This document shows positions 1-8,345 of a stretch of 46,122 nucleotides of DNA, one piece after another (position 1 is the stretch's first letter; every line of letters begins with the position of its first letter). The stretch is taken from contig JHYK01000021.1 in assembly GCA_000621405.1 (NCBI GenBank), positions 1 through 46,122 on the forward strand, written 5' to 3'. A model generated the notes under the pieces. That model made no database searches, was not told the origin of the DNA, and was given only the letters and a program-made list of their open reading frames with translations. The DNA comes from Lachnospiraceae bacterium AC3007 (GTDB lineage Bacteria > Bacillota > Clostridia > Lachnospirales > Lachnospiraceae). Both the position numbers and the translations under genes were made by a program.

Positions 1-93
1 GAAGGAGCCAGCAGCTGCATTGGCGATTTCTATCCGACTAGGATTGGTCATTTCTATGCGACTGTGGGTGGCGATTTCTGCCCGACGCTAACA
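1..93. mobile_element. End of an IS21-family-like element (body outside window)
   Basis: Three imperfect copies of a motif close to TGGCGATTTCTATCCGAC occur at 21-38, 46-63 and 68-85. Multiple short repeats near the termini are typical of IS21-family elements, and reading inward from position 93 on the minus strand the end begins TGTTAGCG, matching the usual terminal TG. The element abuts and cuts the ABC-F reading frame at 94. Its transposase genes would lie to the left of the window. It differs in sequence from the IS21 element at the right edge, whose repeats read GAAAGTGAGCCAC. The family call is inferred from end structure only. Confidence 0.55.
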
Positions 94-169
94 AAGATAC
101 ATTTCGAAAGACATCATCGGCGCTTCCGTCATATGAAAAAGTCAGGTCATTCACTTGTATCAAAGCCAT
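94..169 (-). pseudogene. 5' fragment of an Lsa-type ABC-F ribosome-protection ATPase, cut by the IS
   Basis: The minus-strand frame from ATG at 169 begins MALIQVNDLTFSYDGSADD and continues VFRNVSL before it runs into the insertion-sequence end at 93. This matches the conserved start of Lsa/Vga-like ABC-F proteins (M-LIQV--LTFSYDGS-D-VF-NVS), soluble tandem ATPases that displace lincosamide, streptogramin A or pleuromutilin drugs from the ribosome. A GAGGAG ribosome binding site sits 8 nt before the ATG. Only about 25 codons remain, ahead of the first Walker A, so nothing functional is made from this copy unless the rest continues beyond the element. The upstream leader peptide and attenuator fit the regulation known for this resistance family. 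Confidence 0.65.
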
Positions 170-211
170 ATGCATATCTCCTCTTATTCATCTTCAATGG
201 CACACGGGCAC

Positions 212-242
212 AAAAAAAATCTGCTTCATACCGAAAGCAGAT
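212..242 (-). terminator. Leader terminator / attenuator ahead of the ABC-F gene
   Basis: On the minus strand, ATCTGCTT (242-235), an 8-nt loop and AAGCAGAT (226-219) form a perfect 8-bp stem followed by a run of T (218-212). It lies 43 nt upstream of the ABC-F start and downstream of a plausible promoter and leader peptide, which is the layout of a transcription attenuator rather than a gene-end terminator. ABC-F resistance genes of Firmicutes are commonly controlled this way. Confidence 0.6.
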
Positions 243-284
243 CTCGTACACAATTGAATACCTGATATATGCCGAAAGAGAGCA

Positions 285-362
285 TCACATGAGGATGGTT
301 CCAAAATGAATACGATAATCCGATCCGGCATACACAAACAGAGCCTTATGGCCATTGTTCAT
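285..362 (-). CDS. Putative 25-aa leader peptide of the ABC-F attenuator
   Basis: A small minus-strand frame starts at ATG 362 and ends at TGA 285, encoding a 25-residue peptide starting MNNGHKALFVYAG and ending GTILM. It lies between the proposed promoter (383-411) and the terminator hairpin (212-242). In known ABC-F attenuators, a drug-stalled ribosome on such a leader prevents terminator formation. The ribosome binding site is weak (AGGTGA about 12 nt upstream), and the peptide has no recognisable family. The assignment rests on position only. Confidence 0.35.
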   Translation of the reverse strand: MNNGHKALFVYAGSDYRIHFGTILM

Positions 363-382
363 TCGTTCGCGTTCACCTGATC

Positions 383-411
383 AAATTATCTCTTTTTCAT
401 TTATTCACCAA
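383..411 (-). promoter_or_regulatory. Putative sigma-A promoter of the ABC-F leader
   Basis: On the minus strand a TTGGTG box (411-406) and a TAATTT box (388-383) are separated by 17 nt, about 20 nt upstream of the leader-peptide start. Both hexamers are imperfect, so this is plausible rather than certain. Confidence 0.35.
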
Positions 412-453
412 CACGCAGTATGCGCGCCTTTCTTTTTTCTGCCGATTAAGATA

Positions 454-2316
454 TCACTTTTCACTGCTAATACAACCCCGGATCGTCTTCTCAAGTTCCG
501 GGTATTCGATAGGTTTCGAAAGATAACCGTCAAATCCCTGCGAGAGGTACTCTTCTTTGGAGCCTACGATCGCATTCGCCGTCAGCGCGATGATAGGGGT
601 ATCCTTGCATGGTCCGTCCGATATGTCACGGATCCGTTTCATGGCTTCCACGCCATCCATGCCCGGCATCATATGATCCATGAAAATGATATCAAAGCAT
701 TCAGAAGATGCCTGTGATATTGCCTCCGGTCCGCTCTCCGCTTCGACCACCTGTATCTTTGTCCTCTTTAGCAGAGCGCAGAAAACCTTACGATTCACTT
801 TGTTATCATCTACGAGAAGCACCTTAGCCGAAGGCGCCGTAAAGACAGAAGAGCCCTCCCTGCTTTCCGATATTTCCTCTTCCGCACTCTTCCGGAAATT
901 CCCGACAGGCTTACGATCTACGACCTTCTGTATCAGATCAAACGCAAAGACAGATCCCTTTCCGTATTCGCTCTTTACCACAAGTTCTGAGTTCATCATT
1001 TGCAGCAGTTTCATCGTGATCGGTATCCCCAGACCCGTTCCTTCGATATTTCTGTTGCTGATATCATCTACACGTTCAAACTCCCCGAAGAGTTTATCCA
1101 TATCTTCGGGGCGGATCCCCTTTCCTGTATCTTCGACTTCAAAATGCAATGTGACGTTATCATCAGGATCTCCTGATCCCTTAGCTTTCATACTCACCCT
1201 GAAGAATATGATCCCGCGCTCTGTGTACTTCACGGCATTTGTGAGCAGATTGGTAAGGATCTGCCTTATCCTTACGTCATCACCGAAAAGTCCCGACGGT
1301 ATATCCTCGGAAACGCTGATGTCCAGTTTCAGATTCTTTTCTTTTGCCCTTATGGTCAGCATATTGGCAAGATCTCTCAGCATCCTTGAAATATCGTACT
1401 CGACAGGTATGATCTCCATCTTTCCGGATTCGATCTTACTGAGATCAAGGATATCGTTGATGATGGAAAGAAGGGAACGGCCCGCGGACTTTATATCCCC
1501 TGCATATTCCAGAACTTCGCTCTCATTGCTTTCGCGTATGATCATCTCATCCATCCCGAGAATGGTATTGACCGGAGTGCGGATCTCATGAGACATCCGC
1601 GCCAGAAAATCAGACTTTGCTTTATTGGCGCTCACCAAAACCTTTTCATTGATCCAGGCTTCCGCTACAACATCAAGCTGGATGAAGATAAAGATGATGA
1701 TACATGAAAAACTTGTGCTGACATATGAAAAGTCCATAGTGGGATAAAAACAAAGTATCCCCGCATTCACGCACGTAAAGACAAGATATGTGCTTAAGAA
1801 TAATACCTGTCTGAACCCGAGTTCACGGATCCCCTTATGAGAAAGGCAGAAGAAAGCAAGCAGGCTGATCATCGGTACCGCGCTGGTATAATCGACCCAC
1901 GGCCCATAGACGGTGTAACCGTTTTCAATATAAAACAGATTTCCCGTCACAGCTCCGGCCACAACAAATACGACATCCAGCAGAGACAGTATCACGGCAA
2001 CGGTCGCAGCCGCGCGTGAGAAGGCGTATTTTTCCCTGATGGCTGCAGTAACATACATCGCAAAGAAGATCGTACAGAAATTCGTGATCGTATAGGCTGC
2101 CGTATTAAAGAAGATCAGAGCCCAATCAACCCCGGAGCCTTCAAGAATATAACTGGTCGCATCAGAAAACAGACCTGCCGCCACAGCAGCCACAAACCAG
2201 ATGTATGCCCGTCCTCTTTTACTTCGGATTATACGGCGCTGGTAAAGGACGGCTGCAAGGATCAGCAGCGTATAAACGCCCGCAACTATTTCCGCTGATA
2301 TAATGATGTCAGTCAT
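454..2316 (-). CDS. Hybrid sensor histidine kinase with multi-TM sensor and receiver domain
   Basis: Membrane-bound two-component hybrid kinase. The first ~220 residues hold about seven hydrophobic segments (an MHYT/7TM-like input region of unrecognised type). A dimerisation/phosphoacceptor helix with SHEIRTP (His about residue 243) follows, then a HATPase domain (NLLTNAVKYTE N-box, DTGKGI, GTGLG) and a C-terminal receiver domain (VLLVDDN, phospho-Asp in FMDHMMPGMDG, Lys in LSKPI). The ATG at 2316 is chosen over 2328 because GGGAG lies 5 nt before it. It is the last gene of a minus-strand operon with another hybrid kinase, a solute-binding lipoprotein and a small secreted protein. There is no output DNA-binding domain, so phosphate must pass to another protein. 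Ligand unknown. Confidence 0.9.
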   Translation of the reverse strand: MTDIIISAEIVAGVYTLLILAAVLYQRRIIRSKRGRAYIWFVAAVAAGLFSDATSYILEGSGVDWALIFFNTAAYTITNFCTIFFAMYVTAAIREKYAFSRAAATVAVILSLLDVVFVVAGAVTGNLFYIENGYTVYGPWVDYTSAVPMISLLAFFCLSHKGIRELGFRQVLFLSTYLVFTCVNAGILCFYPTMDFSYVSTSFSCIIIFIFIQLDVVAEAWINEKVLVSANKAKSDFLARMSHEIRTPVNTILGMDEMIIRESNESEVLEYAGDIKSAGRSLLSIINDILDLSKIESGKMEIIPVEYDISRMLRDLANMLTIRAKEKNLKLDISVSEDIPSGLFGDDVRIRQILTNLLTNAVKYTERGIIFFRVSMKAKGSGDPDDNVTLHFEVEDTGKGIRPEDMDKLFGEFERVDDISNRNIEGTGLGIPITMKLLQMMNSELVVKSEYGKGSVFAFDLIQKVVDRKPVGNFRKSAEEEISESREGSSVFTAPSAKVLLVDDNKVNRKVFCALLKRTKIQVVEAESGPEAISQASSECFDIIFMDHMMPGMDGVEAMKRIRDISDGPCKDTPIIALTANAIVGSKEEYLSQGFDGYLSKPIEYPELEKTIRGCISSEK

Positions 2317-2359
2317 CTGATCTCCCATACGTCAGTTCACTGCAAACTCTATGCTCACA

Positions 2360-2614
2360 TCATCTCCCGGGCCGAAATTCAAAGTCAGTGTGTGATGATA
2401 TGACAGGGGCCGGATCTGCCAACGCTCCGACAGCAGGTGTTGCCGGGGCAGGATCTGACGGCTCTGCCTCTTCGGAAGCTCCTGCTGACTCTTCCTGAGA
2501 TTCAGCAACCTCTTCCTGGGTTCCTTCTGCCAGTATGATAAGAGGAGTATTTAATGCGATCAAAACTGACAGAATTAACGGAAGTATTAATTTAAGTATC
2601 CTTCGTTTGTTCAT
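2360..2614 (-). CDS. Small secreted acidic/Pro-Ala-rich protein, possibly frameshifted
   Basis: 84 residues: a signal peptide (MNKRRILKLILPLILSVLIA, cleavage near LAEG) followed by an acidic Glu/Ala/Pro-rich tail. A GGAGAAG ribosome binding site supports the ATG at 2614. No known domain. Near the 3' end another frame reads LTLNFGPGDDVSIEFAVN and stops just ahead of the next kinase gene. The protein may therefore once have had a longer ordered C-terminus, now lost by a frameshift close to 2400. It lies between the solute-binding lipoprotein and the downstream kinase and is probably co-transcribed with them. Confidence 0.55.
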   Translation of the reverse strand: MNKRRILKLILPLILSVLIALNTPLIILAEGTQEEVAESQEESAGASEEAEPSDPAPATPAVGALADPAPVISSHTDFEFRPGR

Positions 2615-2685
2615 TTATCTTCTCCGCCTGATCATGGATCCTTTGCAATATCTATTCTATGATACATTCTTATTATTTCTACGCC

Positions 2686-2712
2686 AAGACAAAAGAACCG
2701 TCCCCCTGTCTT
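2686..2712. repeat. Hairpin repeat of the GGGGACGGTTCTTTTGTC type
   Basis: Read on the minus strand this is AAGACAGGGGGACGGTTC followed by TTTTGTCTT, with AAGAC/GTCTT as a closing stem. Repeats with this core are widespread in Firmicutes and other bacteria and are often linked to REP-associated Y1 transposases. No such transposase is visible here. It lies in the 107-bp gap after the solute-binding protein gene and might also reduce read-through in the operon. Confidence 0.5.
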
Positions 2713-2721
2713 ATATGGCTT

Positions 2722-4020
2722 CTACTCCTCCGGGATACTCCCGTACGAAGCAACAGCCTCATCCACCGTCATCTCTTTGTTGCCCACAGCAAAGATAGCA
2801 GCTCTGAACTGTCTGACTGCCGGATCCATAAGGCCGGTCTCTTTGTCACTGAAGCTCCTGTCATCCGGTATATCCGCAAGAGCCGAATAGAGATCATCTT
2901 CGGAGAAAACATCTATAGGCGGGATAAGGCGCTTTAACGAGGCCATGTTGCCAAGCTCCTTGTTGCTGATAAGGAACCGCATGAACTCATTGGCCATGTC
3001 GATGTTCCTGCTGTTTTTATTTACCGAAAAGCAGATGCTTATCGAATTGATAAAGTATCCGCCGTCGTCACCTGCAGGTGCGGCAAAGAATCTGTATTTA
3101 AAAGGGTGTGCGGTAAAAGCATCCGACTTACTCTCTCTCTTGGCAGTTCCCGACACCACATCACCCGCAGCGAGCATCATCGGGACATCGCCCTCAAAAA
3201 ATCTCATGATTATGGCTTCATATTCATCCGTTATCTCTTCCCGGCATTTTTCCACATCCACGCAGCCGGAGTTGACGAATTCATCAAGTCTCTCAAGTGA
3301 AGGCCGCATCACCTCTCCCGCTGACGGATCCAGAGCATTGAGTGAGTCAACCTTATCGCTGTTATTGATCACGTCGTATGCAAACATCGGATAGACAAAG
3401 CAGTTAAACATCCCCGTTCCGCTGAACCTGTCCGTTCCCATCATTGGAGATTCATATCCCGCGCTCTTAAGCTTCTCGCAGACACTCACAAGCTCTTTGT
3501 AATCAGTCGGAACCTTTAATCCCTCTTTTTCAAAGATATCCATATTGACGAGCATCCCGTAGGATGTCGTGAAGATCGGGAGCATGACGACATCACCCGA
3601 ATCCGTAGTACGTATCAGCGATTCTTTGATGCAGGAATAGTCGATATCAAGCGAAGGATCGGACAGAACCTCGCAGGAATCAAACATGTCGTTATAGGCC
3701 TCATCGCCGATCATGGCGCTGTTAGTCGTAAAGATATCCGGCGGCTCGCTGTTCACAAGAGCGCTCGAGATGACGTTATTGTAATCATCCATTGTCACAT
3801 ACTGCAGACTGGCATTCGGATAGTATTCATAAAAGCGCTCAAATTCCGCTTCAAGCGACTCAAAGTTGGAATAACTGCCCGCAACAGTCAGCGAGAACTC
3901 CGTGTCTTTGTCGTACTTCGGGACAAAAGGAGCGTCCGCCTTCTTCCCGCTGCCGCAGCCCTGCAAAAGAAGTGCCGCAGTCATGCTCAAAGATAATATC
4001 GCACTCAGTGTCTTTTTCAT
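2722..4020 (-). CDS. Extracellular solute-binding lipoprotein (ABC family 1, sugar type)
   Basis: About 432 residues with a lipoprotein signal (MKKTLSAILSLSMTAALLLQ then the lipobox Cys of LLQGC) and the fold signature of family 1 solute-binding proteins (early AGSYSNFESLEAEFERFYE, then PPDIFTTNSA, a central LPIFTTSYGMLVNMDIFEK hinge region and a late ISICFSVNKNS). Such proteins normally bind sugars or oligosaccharides on the outer face of the membrane and hand them to an ABC permease. None is encoded here; both flanking large genes are hybrid histidine kinases, suggesting a role as a periplasm-like sensor subunit. The second ATG (4020) has GGAGGG at 7 nt; the one at 4026 does not. Confidence 0.85.
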   Translation of the reverse strand: MKKTLSAILSLSMTAALLLQGCGSGKKADAPFVPKYDKDTEFSLTVAGSYSNFESLEAEFERFYEYYPNASLQYVTMDDYNNVISSALVNSEPPDIFTTNSAMIGDEAYNDMFDSCEVLSDPSLDIDYSCIKESLIRTTDSGDVVMLPIFTTSYGMLVNMDIFEKEGLKVPTDYKELVSVCEKLKSAGYESPMMGTDRFSGTGMFNCFVYPMFAYDVINNSDKVDSLNALDPSAGEVMRPSLERLDEFVNSGCVDVEKCREEITDEYEAIIMRFFEGDVPMMLAAGDVVSGTAKRESKSDAFTAHPFKYRFFAAPAGDDGGYFINSISICFSVNKNSRNIDMANEFMRFLISNKELGNMASLKRLIPPIDVFSEDDLYSALADIPDDRSFSDKETGLMDPAVRQFRAAIFAVGNKEMTVDEAVASYGSIPEE

Positions 4021-4068
4021 TCTCATTCCCTCCGCCTTAAGGATATCTACAAGTATCCGGTGTTTTAT

Positions 4069-6654
4069 CTACAGCGTCAAGCCTCTAAGAGGTTCAAGCG
4101 CTCTCGCCAGCTGCCTGTACCTGGAAATAAGTTCGCCAAGTTCTCTATCCAGTGTCTCCTTATCACCGCCATCCCCTGCCTTCTCAAGACGCGCGGCGAA
4201 TTCTCCAAGCTCCAGCGCGCCTATAGAGCGTGAAGCGCTCTTAAGCGCATGAACCATTACAGTCGTGTTCTTTATATCTCCTTCAGCCCGGTATCTCTCG
4301 ATCTCTTCCGACTTCTTATCGGCACTCTCCATGTACATCTCAAGAGCCATCAGATAATCTTCGGCGTCACCGCAATAAGCGAGCCCCGCATCCACATCAA
4401 GCTCCTTAAGGTCAGACAGGAAAGAAGGCAGTGCATTATCTTCAGTATCCTCCTCCCCCGAAGCCGGGATCACCTTATCTTTTGGAAGATATTGCAGGAG
4501 CATCATCTCCAGCTGTTCGGGATCGATCGGCTTGGTGAGATAATCGTCAAATCCTGCATCTGTGTACATCTTACGCATGCCTGATATCGCATTGGCTGTA
4601 AGACAGATCACCGGCGTCTCCTTATTCGGAGTATCCGTTATGCTCTTCATCTCCTTCAGAGTCTCTATGCCGTCCTTATCCGGCATCATGTGATCCAGGA
4701 ATATGACATCATAGTGCCTGTCGCGAAAATGCGCTATGCATTCATCACCGCTTTCTGCCGTATCGATCTTAAGCCGTGTCTTTCTCAGCAGGTTAACGAA
4801 TACAGTGAGATTGACCGGATTATCATCGACCACCAGAACTCCTGCATCAGGCGCCGTGAACTTCTCATGATAGTTTTTCCTCTGACTTGATAACTGTCTG
4901 AAAGCTTCCTCGTAATCTCCTATCGGATCACGGTTAACGACCTTCTGCTCAAGGTCAAAGGAAAAGACAGAGCCCCTGCCGTATTCACTCTCTACTTCAA
5001 GATGACTGCCCATCATACCGAGAAATCTCTGGACGATAGTCATGCCAAGGCCCGTGCCCTCAATGTTCCTGTTTGTCTTTTCATCTATACGTTCAAATGC
5101 AACAAACAGCTTGTCAAGGTCTTCGGGTTTTATGCCAATGCCGGTATCTGCCACACTGATACGGAGCATGACAGAATCAGGCTTATCCCGGAGATCATGA
5201 GCATGAACCGATAAGGTAATCGATCCACTGTCGGTGTATTTTACGGCGTTTGAGAGGATATTGAGGATGATCTGTTTTATCCTCATCTCGTCTCCGTTAA
5301 GAGTCCCGGGAATATCCCTGTCTATATCAAGGGTAAAGACAAGACCTTTTTCTTCCGCCTTCTTCTGCACCATATTCACAAGATCATTAAGAAGGGACAC
5401 AAAACTGTAATCCGCGTTGATGATCTCCATTTTCCCCGCTTCTATCCTGGAGAAATCAAGGATGTCGTTGATGATGCCAAGGAGCGTATTTCCTGCGGTC
5501 CTTATGCTCTCCGAATACATTCTGATATTGTCATCCCGTGAATCCCTGAGCACCATCTCATTTAAGCCCAGGATCGCATTCATCGGCGTACGTATATCAT
5601 GGGACATGGCAGACAGAAAGTCGGATTTTGCCTCATTGGCCTGATTCGCCTGCTGAGCAGCCTCTGACAGCTTGCGGTTGTATGTCATCATGACGATCGA
5701 ATTGAATATCAGAAGAAGCAAAAAGCCGAGCGTAGCTATCCCAAGGAGCAGCCAGTCTATCGACCGGCTTGCCACGAGATCTGTCAAAGGAATATAGGCC
5801 AGAAGGACCCATGTCGTCATAGTCTCAAGGGGCATATAAGACAGGATACAGTCATCCCCCTTGGAGTTCTTGATCGTCATGGTACCCGTCCCGCCGGCTA
5901 TCTCGTCTGTCGCAAGCTCGTATTCCTCTGCCGAAGCTTCATTATATGACTTGTAATACTCAAAGAAATTGCTGTTCTTAAAGGACTTGCCATGGACTAC
6001 GTAATTACCTTCCCTGTCCACGATGCTTATCTCGACATTCTCGTACTCTCCCTTGAGAAAGACAAGCTTCTGCTCGAGGCTGCTCAAGGGAACGACCCTC
6101 ATCAGAAGGCCGTCTTCAAGCTGACCGCTCCCCGGATCAAGGACTGACACATGATCGTAAAATGCGATGGACTGCACGCCGTTCATTGGATTTGTATAGG
6201 CTCTTGTAAGATTGACAGTATCCCCTGAGGAGCTCACGCTCTCGATATTGTCAAAGATATCTATATTCTTGTATGAAACAGTATAGTCGTCCGGATCGGA
6301 TACCTTGGCCGCCGTCGAGACACCGGAACGATCCGGGCTGTCGGGAAAGATAAGATGACCGTCGATCTCCTGTGTTGTCTTTGCCTTCCGGATAAAGGAT
6401 ACGGCGTCCTCTGCAGTCATCGGGACACCATCCTTTGCTGATAGATTGATGTAGTTTGCCCATATATCACAAAGATGCTGCTCGTCCTCAAGGTAATTGG
6501 CAATGATCCGATTGGTGGTCATCGTCATCTTTTCAAAGCCAATGATCCCGTTTTCATAGCTCTCATCTGCCTTGGTATTAGCATAACTTGTGATAATGAA
6601 CAGGATGAATCCCATTATCAAAAGATTAATTGTTATAATAAGGCTTCTCTTCAC
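4069..6654 (-). CDS. Hybrid histidine kinase with Cache-like sensor, receiver and HPt domain
   Basis: 861 residues. TM1 at about 5-25, an extracellular ligand-binding region of ~265 residues with Cache-like features, TM2 near 300-320, phosphoacceptor motif SHDIRTP (His about 352), HATPase (NILSNAVKYTD, DTGIGI, GTGLGM), receiver (VLVVDDN, Asp in FLDHMMPDKDG, LTKPID), and a C-terminal HPt domain (His in VMVHALKSASRSIG). The full His-Asp-His relay is in one protein. The start is GTG at 6654 with GGAGGG 7 nt upstream. It is the first gene of the operon with the solute-binding lipoprotein 48 bp downstream, so ligand-loaded lipoprotein could signal through its extracellular domain (inference). The final response regulator is not encoded nearby. 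Confidence 0.9.
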   Translation of the reverse strand: MKRSLIITINLLIMGFILFIITSYANTKADESYENGIIGFEKMTMTTNRIIANYLEDEQHLCDIWANYINLSAKDGVPMTAEDAVSFIRKAKTTQEIDGHLIFPDSPDRSGVSTAAKVSDPDDYTVSYKNIDIFDNIESVSSSGDTVNLTRAYTNPMNGVQSIAFYDHVSVLDPGSGQLEDGLLMRVVPLSSLEQKLVFLKGEYENVEISIVDREGNYVVHGKSFKNSNFFEYYKSYNEASAEEYELATDEIAGGTGTMTIKNSKGDDCILSYMPLETMTTWVLLAYIPLTDLVASRSIDWLLLGIATLGFLLLLIFNSIVMMTYNRKLSEAAQQANQANEAKSDFLSAMSHDIRTPMNAILGLNEMVLRDSRDDNIRMYSESIRTAGNTLLGIINDILDFSRIEAGKMEIINADYSFVSLLNDLVNMVQKKAEEKGLVFTLDIDRDIPGTLNGDEMRIKQIILNILSNAVKYTDSGSITLSVHAHDLRDKPDSVMLRISVADTGIGIKPEDLDKLFVAFERIDEKTNRNIEGTGLGMTIVQRFLGMMGSHLEVESEYGRGSVFSFDLEQKVVNRDPIGDYEEAFRQLSSQRKNYHEKFTAPDAGVLVVDDNPVNLTVFVNLLRKTRLKIDTAESGDECIAHFRDRHYDVIFLDHMMPDKDGIETLKEMKSITDTPNKETPVICLTANAISGMRKMYTDAGFDDYLTKPIDPEQLEMMLLQYLPKDKVIPASGEEDTEDNALPSFLSDLKELDVDAGLAYCGDAEDYLMALEMYMESADKKSEEIERYRAEGDIKNTTVMVHALKSASRSIGALELGEFAARLEKAGDGGDKETLDRELGELISRYRQLARALEPLRGLTL

Positions 6655-6777
6655 CCTATGCCCTCCGGTCTGTCTTTATCCGCCTGCGACTGAAACAAAG
6701 ACAATAAGGTACTCCCACGGAAGAAATTATAACACAATTACCGGCAACAACGGATACGGTTCTGTCCGACAGTATAA

Positions 6778-6903
6778 GTGAACTATCATTTTATTACTTT
6801 AAGTGATAAAATTAATGTCCATAAGGGTGGCACTGCTGTTGTTGGAGGAATGGTTAAAGGTACGGAAGACTCTGTTCTTTTCAGCATTTCTGAAACAGCC
6901 TGA
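6778..6903 (+). pseudogene. Possible gene tail, unidentified
   Basis: An open frame of about 41 codons beginning at a GTG and ending at TGA 6901 encodes a plausible protein C-terminus (core GGTAVVGGMVKGTEDSVLF). No ribosome binding site or family is evident. It fills the ~290-bp gap between the divergent kinase operon and the small membrane-protein gene. It is most likely a decayed remnant, or chance. Confidence 0.2.
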
Positions 6904-6946
6904 TACCTCAGGTAATACCTATAACTTCTGATATAAGGAGATTAAC

Positions 6947-7150
6947 ATGAACTCAATAACGCTGTTTTTCAAAGGGAAAGCGAAAACTATCCTTTTTTCA
7001 GTTGCGATTATAATTATTGCCATTCTTATGATTTTTTTCATAAGAGGTCTTATGACCAAGGAAAAAGACGCTCCCTATGGTCCTGGTGTCCCATCTACAG
7101 AGATTATCGAATCAGCTCCCATGGAGCCCGAATTGCAGTTGGATAATTGA
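6947..7150 (+). CDS. Small single-pass membrane protein
   Basis: 67 residues with one strong hydrophobic segment (residues about 14-32, ending FFIRGL) after a Lys-rich N-terminus, then a short acidic tail. AAGGAG lies 6 nt before the ATG. The stop is 16 nt upstream of the secreted transglutaminase-like gene, so the two are probably co-transcribed. No family recognised. It could anchor or assist export of the next product. Confidence 0.6.
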   Translation: MNSITLFFKGKAKTILFSVAIIIIAILMIFFIRGLMTKEKDAPYGPGVPSTEIIESAPMEPELQLDN

Positions 7151-7166
7151 ACGGAGGCAAAAAGTG

Positions 7167-8345
7167 ATGTATAAAACAAAACGCTTATGCATGATAGGTT
7201 TTCTTCTGGCATATGTCCTAATCATACAGGCGGTTTTCCCGTTACAGGCAAATGCGGCAGGATCCAAAAGCTATGCAGCCAATGACCAGATTCAGGCCAT
7301 TGATGGTTATACCATCTGTCATCTCAATAACGATGGTTGGTGTGGAGCTACACAGTTCGATGGAGATAATGTCAATTTTGAAGCAGGTGCAGGTCTTAAA
7401 GTTCATTGCAACAAAACTTCGGTTGACTACACAATGTACAGCCATTCAACAAAGGTTGATGACGGTACAGTAACCATCCAAAGAGCAGCTTATTCTGCTA
7501 ACCTTGGCGCTATTAAAGTCGATGAAACAAAGAACTTTGATATCAAGACCATTGCTAATCAGATGGGTATTACCAATACTGCAGGTATCTATACTTTATC
7601 ACTCAAATTTAATGAGTATAAGAACCCCGTCAGCATCCTTCTGTATTACAATGGCAGCAAGGTTCAGACATGCTGGAAGACTTCATATGCCCAGTATGAT
7701 ATCGATGTTTGGGAAGGCATTGTAGGTAAGCTTGACCCCAACACATGTCTTAACATGTATGTTGGTAACAAGAACAACCCTTTGACTTACCCTACATCAG
7801 GTACCAATGGTGCTTGTAATCATGTTCAGAAATGGTGCGACCTTTCCGACGAGATTATCAAGATTGATACTTGGTCAGATGAAATGAAAGTCTTCGCATT
7901 AGTCAAGTATCTTACCCAGAATTATGCATATGATGACTATCGTGTTAATACCCTTAACAACACTTCCAGAGCCATGAAAAAGGGTGTCTGGAGTGATGAC
8001 AACCTGTTCATGTACTACAATAAAGTTGGACAGTGCTGGGATTTCGCGAATGCACTTACCATCATGTGCAGACATCAAGGCATACCATGTACTTCAGCAG
8101 AAAACGACGGGCACACTGTAAATGCCGTATGGATGTGCGGCGAGTGGATAGCCATCGATGTATCTTCGCTTGTATCAAATCATTGCGATACTGAAGATAC
8201 TGACCCTAAGAACTGGAAGCACTATCGCACGGGTGCTTACAACCAGTATTATGGTTACTACGACGGCACTATGGATACTTACAATCAGGCGCTTGCTACA
8301 CCTGAGACCACGCTTAGCACCGGGAGTGGTAAGAATCCTATGTGA
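7167..8345 (+). CDS. Secreted transglutaminase-like protein
   Basis: 392 residues starting with a signal peptide (MYKTKRLCMIGFLLAYVLII, cleavage near ANAAGS). A transglutaminase-like cysteine-protease fold lies at about 255-335. The catalytic triad is visible as Cys290 in GQCWDFAN, His316 in GHTVNAVW and Asp331 in IAIDVSS. Members act outside the cell as peptidases, isopeptidases or protein cross-linkers. The N-terminal ~200 residues are unassigned and rich in aromatic, Asn and Thr residues, compatible with a beta-rich binding domain. GGAGG precedes the ATG at 7167. It follows the small membrane protein gene. Substrate unknown. Confidence 0.85.
   Translation: MYKTKRLCMIGFLLAYVLIIQAVFPLQANAAGSKSYAANDQIQAIDGYTICHLNNDGWCGATQFDGDNVNFEAGAGLKVHCNKTSVDYTMYSHSTKVDDGTVTIQRAAYSANLGAIKVDETKNFDIKTIANQMGITNTAGIYTLSLKFNEYKNPVSILLYYNGSKVQTCWKTSYAQYDIDVWEGIVGKLDPNTCLNMYVGNKNNPLTYPTSGTNGACNHVQKWCDLSDEIIKIDTWSDEMKVFALVKYLTQNYAYDDYRVNTLNNTSRAMKKGVWSDDNLFMYYNKVGQCWDFANALTIMCRHQGIPCTSAENDGHTVNAVWMCGEWIAIDVSSLVSNHCDTEDTDPKNWKHYRTGAYNQYYGYYDGTMDTYNQALATPETTLSTGSGKNPM

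Noticed and set aside
680-1591. 303-codon plus-strand frame
   Set aside because: Antisense to the hybrid kinase gene; low-complexity Ser/Leu composition and no family.
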